Shown here piece after piece: positions 9,091 through 18,065 of a stretch of DNA of 20,531 nucleotides. The stretch is taken from contig JBBSNM010000049.1 of NCBI GenBank assembly GCA_038232655.1, positions 1 through 20,531 on the forward strand. Direction: 5' to 3'. Every line of letters starts with the position of its first letter. Position 1 is the first letter of the stretch. Below the pieces are notes generated by a model. It was not told the origin of the DNA and did not search any database. It saw only the letters and a program-made list of their open reading frames with translations. The DNA is from JACCVL01 sp038232655. GTDB taxonomy: Bacteria; Actinomycetota; Actinomycetes; Propionibacteriales; Nocardioidaceae. A program made the translations under genes and the position numbers.

Positions 9091-9651
9091 ATGGGAGCCG
9101 TGACCACCGTGCAGCAGAGAGGGGCGCCCTTCACCCGGGCAGAGTTGGACGCGCTGCCCGACGATGGTCGCCGGCACGAGCTCATCGACGGGGCGCTGGT
9201 CGTGACCCCGGCACCGCGGGTCTCCCACCAACTGGTCGTCGGCGAGCTGCACCTGCTGCTGCGCCAAGCCTGCCCCGCAGGCCTTTACGTGGTGCTGTCG
9301 CCGTTCGACGTCGCGCTCAGCGACGACACGGTGCTCGAGCCCGACCTGCTGGTCGCACGCAAGCAGGACTTCACCGAGCGCGACCTGCCGGCCGCTCCCC
9401 TGCTCGCGATCGAGGTGGTCTCCCCCAGCACCCGTCGCATCGACGCGACGCTCAAGCGCGCCCGGCTCGAGGCGGCCGGCTGCCCGTCGTACTGGCTGGT
9501 CGACCCCGGCGTGCCTTCCGTGCTGGCGCTCGAGCTGGTCGAGGGAGCATACGTCGAAGCTGCACACGTTGCGGGGGAGCAGACCTGGCGGGCGACGAAG
9601 CCGTTCCCCGTCGCGGTACGGCCCAGCGCGCTGACCGCTCCGCTGCGCTGA
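9091..9651 (+). CDS. Uma2 family (DUF820) restriction endonuclease-like protein
   Basis: 186 residues from ATG 9091; GTG 9100 (MTTVQQRGAPFTRAEL) is an equally good start because CACCAT lies seven bases before it. The PD-(D/E)XK-type Uma2 core is clear: YELIDG-like RHELIDGALVV, the EPDLLVARK strand, AIEVVSPST with the catalytic Glu, then RRIDATLKRARLEAAGCPSYWLVDP. These residues correspond to the usual acid and lysine positions of the fold. Uma2 proteins are abundant in cyanobacteria and actinobacteria and are suspected nucleases, but their biological role is not established. It is divergent from the frameshifted gene and convergent with jetD, so it is not part of the Wadjet operon, although it sits directly next to it. 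Confidence 0.88.
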   Translation: MGAVTTVQQRGAPFTRAELDALPDDGRRHELIDGALVVTPAPRVSHQLVVGELHLLLRQACPAGLYVVLSPFDVALSDDTVLEPDLLVARKQDFTERDLPAAPLLAIEVVSPSTRRIDATLKRARLEAAGCPSYWLVDPGVPSVLALELVEGAYVEAAHVAGEQTWRATKPFPVAVRPSALTAPLR

Positions 9652-9654
9652 TCG

Positions 9655-9708
9655 GCCCCGACGGGGCACCGCCGCTGTGCCGGCGGACCTGACGGTGCTG
9701 CGCGTCAG
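9655..9708. terminator. three consecutive hairpins between convergent uma2-like gene and jetD
   Basis: GCCCC-gac-GGGGC at 9655-9667, CCGCC-8 bases-GGCGG at 9669-9686, and CTGACG-8 bases-CGTCAG at 9689-9708; the last includes the jetD stop codon. Their place between two convergent genes suggests bidirectional termination. Confidence 0.5.
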
Positions 9709-10952
9709 CTCGGCAGCACCGTGAGCAGCGGCTCGAGCACCGCCTCCTCGTGGACGGCGACACCTCGGCTGCGCATCGCCTGGCCCAGCGCGCCGTCCCA
9801 CGCGGGTGTTGCCGGCGCACCCTGCAGGGCAGGGCCACCGTCGCGCACCCCGCGCAGGTAGTCACCCGCCGACATCAGCCAGGGTCGGCACCCCACCTCG
9901 GCGACCAGCCGGTTGGCGATGCCGACGCCCGGCCAGTCGAAGTCGCCGTGGTAGGCGAGCCGCGCTCCGGCCGAGCCGAGCCGACCGAGCACGTCGAGGG
10001 TCACCAGCCCGGGGTTGCCGGACGTGCACACCACCGCGACGTCGCCGCCCCGGGTCTCGGCCACCGCCTCCAGGACCCGCGGGTTCTCACAGACCAGCAC
10101 CCACGTCCCGACCGGCAGGTCCAGGCCGGACCGCGCCAGGTCCCAGCCGGTGAGGTGGACCGGGGCTGCACCCTCGGCCGCCAAGCCGAGCCGGCGGGCG
10201 AGCTCGTCGGTACCTGCGGGTCGCAGCCCGAGCGTGAGGCAGGTCGAGGACACCGAGTCGGGGCTGACGCCGAAGGTTTCCCACAGCAGCCGCCGCTCGC
10301 TCGCCGACGCCGGTGCCGGCCCACCGGCCGCGGCCGCCAGCGCACGCAGCACCAGCGCCGCCAGCGTCCGGCCGTCGTCCAGGGCGTGCGCGTCACCGGT
10401 CGCCTGCGCGGCGAGCTGCGTACGCGAGGTGGCCGGCCGCTCGCCGCCGGCGGTCAGCGCGGTGGCCAGCTCCAGTGCTTGCACGAGCACACTCGCCGGG
10501 TCGGTCTGCGACGACACCCGCGACATCAGCCCCGAGCGGCGCACGCCGGCGAGCCAGTCCTCGACCCAGGCCAGCGCACCCACCTGCGGATGCGTCCGCA
10601 GCCACTGCCGGGCGGCGGTGTAGGGCTGCTCGCGTTCATTGGCCAGCGTCGAGCGCTCCGCGGACCGGTTGCGGACCGGCCCGCCGAGGCACTCCATCAC
10701 CGCGACCAGCCCGCCCGCTCGGGACCGCTCGCGCAGCACGGTGTCGAGGGCGGACATGTCGACCCGGGCGTGGTCGTCGACGACCGGGCGGCCGATCAGC
10801 CCGCTGACCGCGTGCCTGGCAGTCCGGTCCAGACCGGCTACCCGCACCACGCCCCGCGGCTCCACCCCGTTGCGCTCGAGCCGGTCGCGGGCGGCCTGCC
10901 ACAGCGGGCGCAGCGCCGGGTCGCGTAACCAGTCGGGCAGATCCTCGCTCAC
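9705..10952 (-). CDS. jetD: Wadjet nuclease subunit JetD (TIGR02679; DUF3323/DUF2399)
   Basis: 415 residues from GTG 10952, which overlaps the jetC stop as GTGA. JetD is the DNA-cleaving subunit of Wadjet. The N-terminal part (about 1-260) matches the TIGR02679 helical/winged-helix region. The C-terminal part is a topoisomerase VI A-like Toprim domain (DUF2399) with the expected acidic residues: E289 in WVLVCENPRVLEA and D337/D339 in AYHGDFDWPGVGI, where DxD is the metal-binding pair; E402/E403 (HEEAVLEPLL) may also matter. All catalytic residues I can check are present. In studied systems JetD cuts circular DNA after the JetABC motor has extruded a loop. A longer upstream reading into jetC is a shadow. 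The ribosome-binding site is weak, so translation probably depends on coupling to jetC. Confidence 0.9.
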   Translation of the reverse strand: MSEDLPDWLRDPALRPLWQAARDRLERNGVEPRGVVRVAGLDRTARHAVSGLIGRPVVDDHARVDMSALDTVLRERSRAGGLVAVMECLGGPVRNRSAERSTLANEREQPYTAARQWLRTHPQVGALAWVEDWLAGVRRSGLMSRVSSQTDPASVLVQALELATALTAGGERPATSRTQLAAQATGDAHALDDGRTLAALVLRALAAAAGGPAPASASERRLLWETFGVSPDSVSSTCLTLGLRPAGTDELARRLGLAAEGAAPVHLTGWDLARSGLDLPVGTWVLVCENPRVLEAVAETRGGDVAVVCTSGNPGLVTLDVLGRLGSAGARLAYHGDFDWPGVGIANRLVAEVGCRPWLMSAGDYLRGVRDGGPALQGAPATPAWDGALGQAMRSRGVAVHEEAVLEPLLTVLPS

Positions 10953-13900
10953 GCGCCGACCGCCTGCAGCCGGGCGCCGTCCCACGTGTAGCGGTACTGG
11001 GCGATCCCGCGCTCGGCCGGGTCGCGCAGGGCTTCGTAGATCGACAGCGAAGGGATGGTGTCGTGGTCGCCCCACAACCGCTCGCTGGTGACGACGAAGT
11101 CGAGGTCGAGGGAGACCAGCAGGCCGAACAGCAGCGGGTGGGTGCGCACGTCGATCTTGGGGAACGCGTCGTCGAGCAGGACGAAGCGCGGTGCGTGCGG
11201 GGCCGCGCCGGCCAGCGAGGTGAAGTGCGCCGCCGCGGCCGCGAACAGCGGCAGGTAGCACACCACCTTCTGTTCGCCCTGCGACAGCGGCGAACGGCGG
11301 TGCAGGTCCTGCCAGCGCCCGACCAGCTCCGGTCGGGTGTAGCGGATGCGGAAGGCGTACCAGCGGCGGTAGTCCAGCGCGCGGGCGAGGTGCTCGGTGT
11401 ACGGCTCCTCGGGCGCCTCCGTCCGCGACGCCTCGATCAGCCGGTGCAGCGAGTCGCGCAGCTCGGCCCGCTCGTCGGGCAGCAGCGCCCCCACCGGCTG
11501 CCCGAGCAGGTCGACGGCACGCTGGGCGTCCTCGGCGACGTCGTCGCGGAGGGTCCACGTGAGCCGCACGGCGATGCCCTGGGAGGTGGTGACCCCGCCG
11601 AGCAGCCTGTTCATGCTGGCGACCAGGTCCTCGGCGTCGAGCCGGCGGCGGCGCAGCACCTCACCGAGGTCACCGATCAGGTGCTCCTCGAAGAGCCGGC
11701 GCTCGCGGTCGGTGAGCAGCTCGCGGTCGCGTCGTACGGCGGCGGTCAACCGGTCGGCGAGCACCGAGATCGGGTACTCCCCGCCGTCGTCGCGACCCAG
11801 TGCGGCCAGCAGGTCGACCCCGGCGGTGCCCGGTGCGGACACGACGCGCGGCTCGTGATCGGCGGCGTCGCTGGTCGCGACGTCTCGCCAGGCGGCGTGC
11901 ACCGCTGTCGCGTCGGCTGGCCTGCCTGGCTCGGGCAAGGCGGCGAGGCGACGGGCCGCCCGCAGCACCGCGGCGGGCACGGTGGCGTCGGCGGTGACAC
12001 CGCGGGCCAGCTCGTAGACCACGTCTGTGCTGTCGGCCGCGTCGGCGGGGACAGGCCCGGAGTCGTCGGCTGTGGCCTCGCTGCCCGCCGGGTCAGCGGC
12101 GGCCGGCCCGTCGACGTCGGCGGCGACCAGCAGGCCGGGCGCGTCGCGCAGCTCGCCGAGCGCTTGGGCAGCGGCCACCACGACGAGGTGCTGCTCGCGG
12201 TGCCGCTGCTGGGCGGTGGTGTGCTCGCTCCTGCCGCTGCCGAGCAGCTCTCGGCTGCGGTCGAGCTGTGCACGCAGCCGGCGTTCGGCATCCTCCAGGC
12301 CAGCGACCTGCGCCCGTACCTGGGTCAGCCGCTCCTGCAGCTGGCGGACGTCGGCCCCGGCGGCCGCGCGCAGCTCGTCGCGCTCGGCGGCCAGCCGGTC
12401 GGCGGCAGACCGCCCCTGCCGCGCCTGGGCGCTCAGCCCCTCGGCGAGCTCGACGGAGGTCTGCCACCCGCGCCAGTCGCGCACCCACCGGTGTAGCCGG
12501 TCCTGCAGCTGGCCCGCGGCGTCGGCGTGGCGGGTCGCGCGGGCCGAAACCTCCCGTAGCTGTTCGCGCCGGGTGGCGAGCGCTTGGGCGGTGACCGGGA
12601 GGCCGTGCTGTGTCGCCAGCTCGTCGAGGCGGCGGTGCAGCTCGGCCGCCTCCACGCGAGCATCCCTAGCCGCCTGCTCGGCCTGCTGGGCCGCCGCCTG
12701 GGACCTGTCCAGGGTGGCGCCGCGCTCGTCGAGCAACGCCCAGGCGGTGAGCAGGGCGGTGTGCTCCGGCACCGCCGCCAGCCAGCCTTCGACCCCGGTG
12801 CGGCGCTCCCGCGCCGCGGTCTCGGCCGCGTGGGCACGATCGCGCTGCCCCTCGGCGGCGCGGGCTTCGACGTCGACCTCGGCAAGGCGGCGGCTGCGTT
12901 CGCTCGCGCGGGCGGTGGCCCCGACGTACTGCGCCGCCTGCTTGCTGGCCCGACCGACCAGCGGCCCGAGCCGCCAGGAGCCGTCGACGCCGACCGCTGC
13001 CGCTGACCCCGCGACCGGTTCACTCGCCACCCGGGCGAGGACCTGCTCGACCACCTGCGGCGTGACCGGGCAGCCCGCAGGCGGGTCGGGCCGCAGCAGG
13101 CGACCGAGACCGGCCCCGTCGGAGACACTGGGGCCGGCGGCGAGGACCACGTCGTCGCGGTCGGCGGCGAGGGCGGTGCCGTCACGGCGCACCCAGGCGT
13201 CGAGCAGCCCCGACGCCTGCAGCGCTGCCTCCAGGCCGGCGCGCTGCCGCGGCGGCACCGCCTCGTGGAAGTCGAGCAGCCGCCACAGGGCCGCACCGGC
13301 TGTAACGTCCCGCGGCGTACGCGGCAACGACGGGGCCGGCGGCGCGGGGTCTCGCTCGGCCTCGATCACCCGGCGCCGCTCGGCCAGTCTCGCCAGCAGC
13401 TGCTGGGCGGCGACCCGCTCGGCTGCGGCGCCGGCCTCGGCGCTGCGCAGCCGCGCCAGCTCGGGCTCGGCTGCCGTCCTGGCCAGGGCGCCCAGCGTCG
13501 GGACTGCCGAGGCGGTCAGCTCCGGCAGCTCGAGCGGCACGCCCCGGCTGTCGGTATGCCAGGCCCGAACCGCTGTGCCGAAGTCCTCCTCGGCCGCCGT
13601 GGCCGCCTGGGCGGCCTCGTCGCGCCGGAGCCGGTCGGCCTCGGCACGCTCCGCGGCCTCCTCGGCCGCCCTCGTGCAGACCTGCCGGCGGGACTCGGCC
13701 GCATCGTGCGCACGCCGAGCATCCTCGACCACCTCGACGGCGGCCAGCCGCTCCCCCAGCGGAGCGCGCAGCGCGACCAGCGCGGTCACCTGCTCGTCGA
13801 GCTGGGAGCCGGCGGCGGCGGCCCGCTGGTCGTCGTCGAGGGTGGTCGCGGTGTCGGCGGCGGGCAGCGAGACGCTCGGGTGCACGTCCAGCTCGACCGC

Positions 13901-15106
13901 GCTGCGGACGACCTCGCGGCTCTCGCGGTCGAAGTCGCTCACCGAGGCGATGAGCCCACCGGCGTCGTCGCGTACGCCGCCGGCCAGGGCGGTCGCCCGG
14001 CGGGCGGCCTGGTCGGCGTTGTCTGTGGCCCGGGTCGCGGCCGTCGTCGCCTGCTCGGCGCGGCGGTCGAGGTCGAGCAGTCGCTGATGAGTGCGCGCCT
14101 CGGGGCCGGTCTCCAGCGCCCGCTGGCGGTCCTGGTGCTCGCGCCGCTCGCCGTCGGCCGCGCGCAGCCGCTGCTCGGTCTCGGCGATCGCGGCGCGGTG
14201 TCGCTCGACGGCGTCGCGGGCGTCGTCGAGGGCACGCTGGCGCCGGCCCAGCTCGCGCTGGGAGCCCGCCAGCTCGCCGGCGCGGGCGCGCACGACGCCG
14301 CGGGCGTACGCGGCGTACACCTGGGCGAACGCGGTCACCGCATCGGCCGCACGAGCGCGCCGGTCGATCTGGTCGCCGAACGCCGCCAACTCGTCGAAGG
14401 CGTCGCCGACCGAGCGGACGGTGCCGTCGTCGAGCTGCGGCAGCGCCTGGGAGAGTTGCTCGGCCAGCCGGGCGGGCGCGATGTCCTCGCCGACCTGCGG
14501 CTGGCGCAACCAGTAGAGCAGGCGCAGCAGCTCGTCGTACTGGTCGGGGGCAAGGCCGAACAGCACCTGCCCGACGTGCTGCTTGTACGGACGGGCGGAC
14601 TCGAAGAAGTGCCCGTCGGTGGCGACGGCGGCCCGGCACCGCTCCTTCGACAGCGGCCCGGCGTCGTCCTCGAGCATCAGGTCGTCACCGACGCGGCGCG
14701 GGCAACAGAAGAACCACGTCGACGCGGCCCGCGCGGTCGACGAGGCTCGGATGCCGATGCCGCAGGTGAGCACGTCGTCATCGCCGTCGGGGCCCTCTCG
14801 GGCGAACTCGACCCACACGTACCCGGTGCGGTTACCGTCGTGGCCGTCGGTCATCAACCACAGCAGGCTGGTGTGGTGCTGGCCGGAGGCGGTGATGCGC
14901 AGCTTGTCGCCGTCGAGGACGAACGGCAACAGCATCTCCAGGGTCTTGGACTTGCCGGCCCCGTTGGCGCCGCGCAGCAGCAACCGGCCGCCGGCGAACT
15001 CGAAGACCTGGGAGTCGTACTGCCACACGTTGAGCACCCCGGCCCGGTGCAACCGGTAGCGCGCGACCTCGGGCGCGACGGCGTCGGTGCTGCGCAGCGG
15101 GCTCAT
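10949..15106 (-). CDS. jetC: Wadjet SMC-like ATPase JetC (TIGR02680)
   Basis: 1385 residues from ATG 15106 (MSPLRSTDAVAPEVARYRLH). The ATG overlaps the jetB stop as ATGA and is preceded by a perfect AGGAGG (15116-15111) four bases away. Walker A is GANGAGKS at residues 46-53. The ABC signature-like motif LSQGEQK is near residue 1273 and Walker B RFVLLDDAFPKID near 1305. Between them lie two long coiled-coil arms, very rich in Ala, Arg, Glu and Gln, separated at about residues 595-770 by a globular hinge (GAALWRLLDFHEAVPPRQRA, AGLEAALQASGLLDAWV). This is the SMC/MukB-like layout of the Wadjet motor that extrudes DNA using ATP. Length is normal for TIGR02680 (about 1350-1400). An acidic, Pro/Ala-rich insert lies near residue 1010 in the second arm. 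No disruption was seen. Confidence 0.93.
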   Translation of the reverse strand: MSPLRSTDAVAPEVARYRLHRAGVLNVWQYDSQVFEFAGGRLLLRGANGAGKSKTLEMLLPFVLDGDKLRITASGQHHTSLLWLMTDGHDGNRTGYVWVEFAREGPDGDDDVLTCGIGIRASSTARAASTWFFCCPRRVGDDLMLEDDAGPLSKERCRAAVATDGHFFESARPYKQHVGQVLFGLAPDQYDELLRLLYWLRQPQVGEDIAPARLAEQLSQALPQLDDGTVRSVGDAFDELAAFGDQIDRRARAADAVTAFAQVYAAYARGVVRARAGELAGSQRELGRRQRALDDARDAVERHRAAIAETEQRLRAADGERREHQDRQRALETGPEARTHQRLLDLDRRAEQATTAATRATDNADQAARRATALAGGVRDDAGGLIASVSDFDRESREVVRSAVELDVHPSVSLPAADTATTLDDDQRAAAAGSQLDEQVTALVALRAPLGERLAAVEVVEDARRAHDAAESRRQVCTRAAEEAAERAEADRLRRDEAAQAATAAEEDFGTAVRAWHTDSRGVPLELPELTASAVPTLGALARTAAEPELARLRSAEAGAAAERVAAQQLLARLAERRRVIEAERDPAPPAPSLPRTPRDVTAGAALWRLLDFHEAVPPRQRAGLEAALQASGLLDAWVRRDGTALAADRDDVVLAAGPSVSDGAGLGRLLRPDPPAGCPVTPQVVEQVLARVASEPVAGSAAAVGVDGSWRLGPLVGRASKQAAQYVGATARASERSRRLAEVDVEARAAEGQRDRAHAAETAARERRTGVEGWLAAVPEHTALLTAWALLDERGATLDRSQAAAQQAEQAARDARVEAAELHRRLDELATQHGLPVTAQALATRREQLREVSARATRHADAAGQLQDRLHRWVRDWRGWQTSVELAEGLSAQARQGRSAADRLAAERDELRAAAGADVRQLQERLTQVRAQVAGLEDAERRLRAQLDRSRELLGSGRSEHTTAQQRHREQHLVVVAAAQALGELRDAPGLLVAADVDGPAAADPAGSEATADDSGPVPADAADSTDVVYELARGVTADATVPAAVLRAARRLAALPEPGRPADATAVHAAWRDVATSDAADHEPRVVSAPGTAGVDLLAALGRDDGGEYPISVLADRLTAAVRRDRELLTDRERRLFEEHLIGDLGEVLRRRRLDAEDLVASMNRLLGGVTTSQGIAVRLTWTLRDDVAEDAQRAVDLLGQPVGALLPDERAELRDSLHRLIEASRTEAPEEPYTEHLARALDYRRWYAFRIRYTRPELVGRWQDLHRRSPLSQGEQKVVCYLPLFAAAAAHFTSLAGAAPHAPRFVLLDDAFPKIDVRTHPLLFGLLVSLDLDFVVTSERLWGDHDTIPSLSIYEALRDPAERGIAQYRYTWDGARLQAVGA

Positions 15107-16395
15107 GGTTCCTCCTGCACCACGTCGCCGAACAGGGCGGGCTGACCGCCCGCCGCTGGCGTGGTGAGCACGGGCGCGGCACCGAACCGGGCCGCGGCGG
15201 CGTGCAGCCGCCACCCACCCCCGGCTGTGACCCGGACCAGGCCCACCGTGACAAGCAGGCCCTGCGCGTCGGCTCGCACCCGCGCGGGGTTCTCGCGGTA
15301 CTCGCGACGCATGGCGACGCTCCACCGCGAGAACACGTCGGTGGCGGCGGCGAGCACCTCGCCGGCGTCGATCGGCCACCAGGTGCGCTCGGCGGTGGGC
15401 GCGTCGCCGGCGGCGTCCTTCACCCGGCGTACGAGCCAGTCGAGCCACAGCAGCGCGAAGTGCCTGGTCGAGCCGGCGCCGGGAAAGTCGAGGTCGCTGA
15501 GCTCGTCGGCGGGGTCGAGCGCAAGCGCACCCTCGGCGCGCAGCTCGAGGACCAACCCGAGGCGGGCGCGGAACCAGTCGGCCTCTCGTTGCCGGTTGCG
15601 CCGCCACCACTCCGCCTGGTCGTCGCTCAGGTCGTCGACCGAGAGCACCGGTGCCTCGACCAGCCGGCGGCGCACGGCCACCCGGGCGCCGCCGGCGGCC
15701 GACGGCAGCGCGGCAACGTCGAGCAGCGCCTCGGGTGCCTCGACCGAGCCCAGGGGTGCGGCCAACAGCAGCGCCAGCCGGTCGCGCCGGACGTCGAGCA
15801 GGGCGAGGGTGCGTTGGTCGGCCCAGTGCTCAAGGTCGCCGTCACGCTCGAACAGCACGCCCCGGTCGGTGAGGGCGAGGAACACCGCGTGCAGCGCTCG
15901 CCGGTCGGCGACCCCGTCGAGGTCGAGGTCGATGCCGGCGTCGACCGCCGTGGAGCGCACCTGCGCGACCAGCTCGTCGACGAGCAGCTGGCTCTTGGCT
16001 CGGGTGAGGGTGGCGACTGTCAGGCACAGCAGGGCGTAGCCGCGCGGAGTAAACGCGCGCCCGGAGCGTCGCAACAGCGGCCGGGTGGGATCGCGGCCGA
16101 GGCCGGCCTTGAACAGCCGGGCCGCGTCGGGCGTGACCACCAGGCGGTAACCAAGACCCTCGGCGAACAGCTGCGCCAGCTCGCGCCGATGCCGCCGGAC
16201 CAGGCGCAGGTCGTCGGCACGGGCCGCGGCGGCGCGCCGCAGTGGCCCGGCCCGGCGGTCGGTGGCGGGGGCCGGGTCGGCATGCAGGAGTGGCTCGCGG
16301 AGCAGGGCGCGGGCGGCCTGACGACGCTCGGCCGATGCGTGCAGGTCGGGAGCAGCGGTGGGGCGTTCGACCCGCGGCCGACTGGTGGTGGTCAT
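15103..16395 (-). CDS. jetB: Wadjet KITE-type subunit JetB (TIGR02678; DUF2398)
   Basis: 430 residues from ATG 16395, which overlaps the jetA stop as ATGA, with GGAGG (16407-16403) seven bases upstream. Family marks include ERRQAARALLREPLL near the N terminus, the VRRHRRELAQLFAEGLGYRL segment, FTPRGYALLCLTVATL, LTDRGVLFERDGDLEHW and the C-terminal YRENPARVRADAQGLLVTVG with a winged-helix-like end. JetB corresponds to MukE-like (KITE) subunits that bind the kleisin JetA next to the JetC heads. Length is normal for the family. It appears intact and is translationally coupled on both sides. Confidence 0.9.
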   Translation of the reverse strand: MTTTSRPRVERPTAAPDLHASAERRQAARALLREPLLHADPAPATDRRAGPLRRAAAARADDLRLVRRHRRELAQLFAEGLGYRLVVTPDAARLFKAGLGRDPTRPLLRRSGRAFTPRGYALLCLTVATLTRAKSQLLVDELVAQVRSTAVDAGIDLDLDGVADRRALHAVFLALTDRGVLFERDGDLEHWADQRTLALLDVRRDRLALLLAAPLGSVEAPEALLDVAALPSAAGGARVAVRRRLVEAPVLSVDDLSDDQAEWWRRNRQREADWFRARLGLVLELRAEGALALDPADELSDLDFPGAGSTRHFALLWLDWLVRRVKDAAGDAPTAERTWWPIDAGEVLAAATDVFSRWSVAMRREYRENPARVRADAQGLLVTVGLVRVTAGGGWRLHAAAARFGAAPVLTTPAAGGQPALFGDVVQEEP

Positions 16396-18065
16396 CTCGA
16401 CGCCTCCGCGACTGGGCCCGATGCGTGCACGGGCTGGACACCACCGGTATGGGTCGCGTCGATCGCGAGGGTCATGTCGACCAGGCAGAGCCGCCCGGCG
16501 GGGCTCGACACCTGGGTGTCGCGGCCGGGGGTGCGCCGTACCGACAGCCAGAAGGCGGGCTGGTCGGTGACCGTGGCGGTCGCATCCGCGACGGCCGACT
16601 CCCCCACGCCCATCGGGGCGCCGCGGTCGGCGAGGGCCCGGGCGTACACGTCGAGCAGCGCGCCGCGTGCCTCGTCGGACAGCCGCAGGTGCCGCGGCTC
16701 GCCGGCCTGCCCCGCGATCTCGGCCAGCGCGGCACGCCGGCGGCGCTCGAGCGCCTCCCGGTCGGCCAACCTGGCCCGCTTGGCGGCGGCGAAGTCAGCG
16801 GTACGGCCCGAGCGCCCGACGACCTTGCGCTCACCGGAGCGTCGCAGCGTCACCGGTACGTCGGCGGGTGGCGCTCGCCACCATGACTCGGTCGGTGCGA
16901 CGGGATCGGCGTCGTCGTCGAGCGCGAACCCCAGGTGGCGGCAGGAGTAGAGCCCGAACGCGGCCGCCCACAGGGCGTGGGCGGTGTCGTCGTCGGTGGC
17001 GTCGAACCAGCCGGCGAGGCGGACCAGGTCGGCGTAGCGGCTCTGCTCCCGATCGCCGCCGCCGGCAATGCGCCGCAGGTTGACCAGCAGCGCCCGCATC
17101 GCCTCGGTGGCCAGGCGTCGCACCCCGGCCGCGTCGGAGTCGCGACCCGCGTCGCCGACGAACCAGGCGTGCAGGCTGAGCCAGTCGTCGGTCGCCAGAC
17201 CGCGCGCACGGCGAGCGGTCTGGCCGTCGACCGAGACCAGCCGCTCGCCGGCGTTGGCCCGCGCCACCAGCGCCGGGACCGCTGGCTCGACCGCGGCGAG
17301 GGCGTCGGCGATCTGCGGCATGTGCCGGGCGATGTCGTCGACGAAACGCTGCAGGTAGTCCAGCAGCGCGGTCTTGAACACCTGGAACTCCGACCGCCCC
17401 AGGTCGTAGCGCACCAGCACCTGCGCCAGGTAGGTGTAGAACTCACGGGTCGAGTCGACGAGGCGCTCGAACTGCGCGAACACCGTGCCGATCTCGCGGG
17501 CCACCTCGTCGGGGTCGGCACCGGCCAGCCTCGCGGCACCGTACGCCTGCAGCCGCTGCAGCCCCGCCAGGATGCCGCCCAGCATCTCGCTGGACACCTC
17601 GGTGGCGCTCTCGGCGTGCTGCAGCAGCTGCTCGACCATGCGGTGGACCAGCTCGCCACGCTGGGTCAGCTGGTAGCGGGCCCGGTTCGTGAGGTACTCG
17701 CGCAGGCTGCGCGCCTCGGTCTCGCGGGGGCTGCGGGCCAGGTTGTGGTGCTCGACCAGGTAGGACAGGCGGGCGTCGACGGTCTCGACGTCGAGCTCGA
17801 AACCCTGCTCGGCCAGCCGCTCGGCCACCTCGGCGGCGGACTGGTCGGACAGCAGCCCGGAGATGCCGCCGGTGAAGCTGCGCATGATCGCCAGATAGCT
17901 CGCCGCCTCCTCGTTGACGGCGTACCGCAACGCCTCCAGTCGCAGCCGCTGGTCTCGCTCGAGGGCCGGTTGGGACGGCGCACCGGGCCACGGGGCGCGG
18001 CTGGTGGCCGTCTCGTGGTCGTTGAGCGGTTCGAGAGCGGTGGCGGCGTCGTGGTCGTCGGCCAT
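16392..18065 (-). CDS. jetA: Wadjet kleisin-type subunit JetA (TIGR02677; DUF2397)
   Basis: 557 residues from ATG 18065. After a variable, acidic N terminus of about 40 residues comes the conserved region LRYAVNEEAASYLAIMRSF, followed by a winged-helix-like segment (VDARLSYLVEHHNLARSP), then the helical middle with REFYTYLAQVLVRYDLG and VDDIARHMPQIADAL, and a C-terminal winged-helix region. JetA is the kleisin (MukF-like) that bridges the two JetC heads and recruits JetB. It is the first gene of the four-gene operon. TAGAAA six bases before the ATG suggests a leaderless transcript. The order jetA-jetB-jetC-jetD is the standard Wadjet order. The DUF2397/2398/2399 set differs from the DUF3375/4194 set of type I Wadjet and should correspond to type III in the published scheme, from memory. 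Confidence 0.9.
   Translation of the reverse strand: MADDHDAATALEPLNDHETATSRAPWPGAPSQPALERDQRLRLEALRYAVNEEAASYLAIMRSFTGGISGLLSDQSAAEVAERLAEQGFELDVETVDARLSYLVEHHNLARSPRETEARSLREYLTNRARYQLTQRGELVHRMVEQLLQHAESATEVSSEMLGGILAGLQRLQAYGAARLAGADPDEVAREIGTVFAQFERLVDSTREFYTYLAQVLVRYDLGRSEFQVFKTALLDYLQRFVDDIARHMPQIADALAAVEPAVPALVARANAGERLVSVDGQTARRARGLATDDWLSLHAWFVGDAGRDSDAAGVRRLATEAMRALLVNLRRIAGGGDREQSRYADLVRLAGWFDATDDDTAHALWAAAFGLYSCRHLGFALDDDADPVAPTESWWRAPPADVPVTLRRSGERKVVGRSGRTADFAAAKRARLADREALERRRRAALAEIAGQAGEPRHLRLSDEARGALLDVYARALADRGAPMGVGESAVADATATVTDQPAFWLSVRRTPGRDTQVSSPAGRLCLVDMTLAIDATHTGGVQPVHASGPVAEASR

Noticed and set aside
10953..11558. Extended start of jetD reaching into jetC
   Set aside because: The extension is out-of-frame jetC sequence; TIGR02679 similarity begins at GTG 10952, which overlaps the jetC stop.
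12027..15145. Rightward open frames of more than 600 codons across jetC
   Set aside because: Shadows of the Ala/Arg/Glu-rich coiled coils of JetC; compositions are Ser/Ala/Arg runs without domains.
9091..18065. Uma2-like nuclease as a fifth Wadjet component
   Set aside because: It is convergent with jetD, separated by three hairpins, and Uma2 genes are scattered widely in actinobacteria; adjacency alone is not enough.
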